A stretch of DNA of 6,135 bases from an uncultured Faecalibacterium sp. GTDB taxonomy: Bacteria > Bacillota > Clostridia > Oscillospirales > Ruminococcaceae. The notes beneath the pieces are model-generated. The model was not told the DNA's origin, ran no database searches, and worked only from the letters and a program-made list of their open reading frames with translations. The translations under genes and the position numbers were made by a program. Below are positions 5,620 to 6,135 of this stretch, piece after piece (the first letter of the stretch is position 1; the number at the start of each line of letters is the position of its first letter). Location: positions 1-6,135 of the forward strand of contig CAKSZM010000089.1 of the NCBI GenBank assembly GCA_934525735.1, written 5' to 3'.

Positions 5620-6135
5620 TTACTTGCCCATGGGGACGGGAGAAGCGTACCAGATGTCGCGTGCGTAGTCCAGCACGGCGCGGTCGGCGCTGAAGATGCC
5701 GCTGTTGGCGGTGTTCTTCAGGCTCATCTGTGCCCACTTCTCACGGTCGCCATACAGCTTCTGCAGGTCGGCCTGTGCACGGCGGTAATCCTTGAAGTCG
5801 GCCATGACCATGTACGGGTCGCTGGTGCGCAGGTTCTCAGTCACCTCGTGGAAGCTCTCACCGTTCCAACCGCGCTCCAGGAAGTTCAGGGTGTAGTTGG
5901 CCACGTCGTCGCCCGTGATAAAGGCGTTGGGGTGGTAGCCCACCTGCTTCAGGTTGTTCACCTCGGGGGTCAGCATACCGAAGATCAGCTCGTTCTCCTT
6001 GCCGGCAGCATCGGCGATCTCCACGTTTGCACCGTCCAGAGTGCCCAGCGTGATGGCACCGTTCAGCATGAACTTCATGTTGCCGGTACCGGAAGCCTCG
6101 GTGCCTGCCAGAGAGATCTGCTCAGAGACCTCGGC
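5620..6135 (-). CDS. glgP: Glycogen/maltodextrin phosphorylase, 3' part only
   Basis: The C-terminal 171 residues of a GT35 phosphorylase are in the window; the frame stays open to the right edge, so the start lies outside. The enzyme releases glucose-1-phosphate from alpha-1,4-glucan ends using pyridoxal phosphate. The family signature is intact: EASGTGNMKFMLN, whose lysine (codon 6073-6075) carries the cofactor, then GAITLGTLDGANVEI. About 150 residues follow the lysine, close to the usual C-terminal length, so this end is complete (ending SPVPMGK). The internal ATG at 6078 is the methionine of that signature, not a start. GlgP and MalP cannot be told apart from this part. It lies upstream of the GH13 gene in the same direction. 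Confidence 0.95.
   Translation of the reverse strand, partial: AEVSEQISLAGTEASGTGNMKFMLNGAITLGTLDGANVEIADAAGKENELIFGMLTPEVNNLKQVGYHPNAFITGDDVANYTLNFLERGWNGESFHEVTENLRTSDPYMVMADFKDYRRAQADLQKLYGDREKWAQMSLKNTANSGIFSADRAVLDYARDIWYASPVPMGK

Noticed and set aside
3023..5668. An 881-codon open frame on the plus strand, antisense to the GH13, NfeD and part of the SPFH genes
   Set aside because: It is the complement of clearly real genes in GC-rich sequence, runs through several of them and their gaps, and has no recognisable domain or ribosome site.

Overview
The window looks like ordinary chromosome from a GC-rich gut Clostridia bacterium. Oscillospiraceae, Faecalibacterium-like, is my best guess. 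This rests on the mix of Firmicutes-type genes with strong GGAGG ribosome sites, the GC-rich third codon positions, the archaeal-type prolyl-tRNA synthetase and the cytosolic glycogen/maltodextrin genes. The taxonomic call is inference; no rRNA or other phylogenetic marker beyond proS is present.

Layout. A complete acyl carrier protein gene (55-294, +) is followed by a terminator and a second leader hairpin, then a complete zinc-site ProRS gene (417-1856, +). Next comes a 358-base non-coding stretch (1857-2214). Most of it (about 1879-2098) is a near-symmetric imperfect inverted repeat with 14-bp terminal inverted repeats, like a MITE, that also supplies terminator hairpins. The rest holds a perfect 34-bp palindrome just past the end of the next gene. 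The remaining genes are all on the minus strand. Read in their transcription direction they are: the 3' end of a glycogen/maltodextrin phosphorylase gene (5620 to beyond 6135), a terminator, a GH13 neopullulanase-like alpha-glucan hydrolase with a TTG start (3689-5545), a putative MerR-type promoter (3612-3642), an NfeD-family membrane protein (3148-3588) and an SPFH/stomatin-like membrane protein (2215-3120).

How the genes work together. NfeD and SPFH form a two-gene operon, a widely conserved partnership in membrane organisation. Its promoter has a 19-bp spacer holding a C5/G5 dyad, the layout bound by MerR-family activators, so the pair may be switched on by an effector or stress. The phosphorylase and the GH13 enzyme fit one pathway: both lack visible export signals and would degrade stored glycogen or imported maltodextrins in the cytoplasm. 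A terminator between them leaves almost no room for a separate promoter, which suggests read-through or attenuation. AcpP (lipid synthesis) and ProS (translation) are housekeeping genes with no evident functional link.

I see no defence system, CRISPR array, phage gene, tRNA or rRNA. The points most worth a second look are the MITE-like palindromic element, the MerR-type promoter over nfeD-SPFH, the two genes sitting directly behind terminators, and a clean five-fold 11-residue repeat in the SPFH protein.
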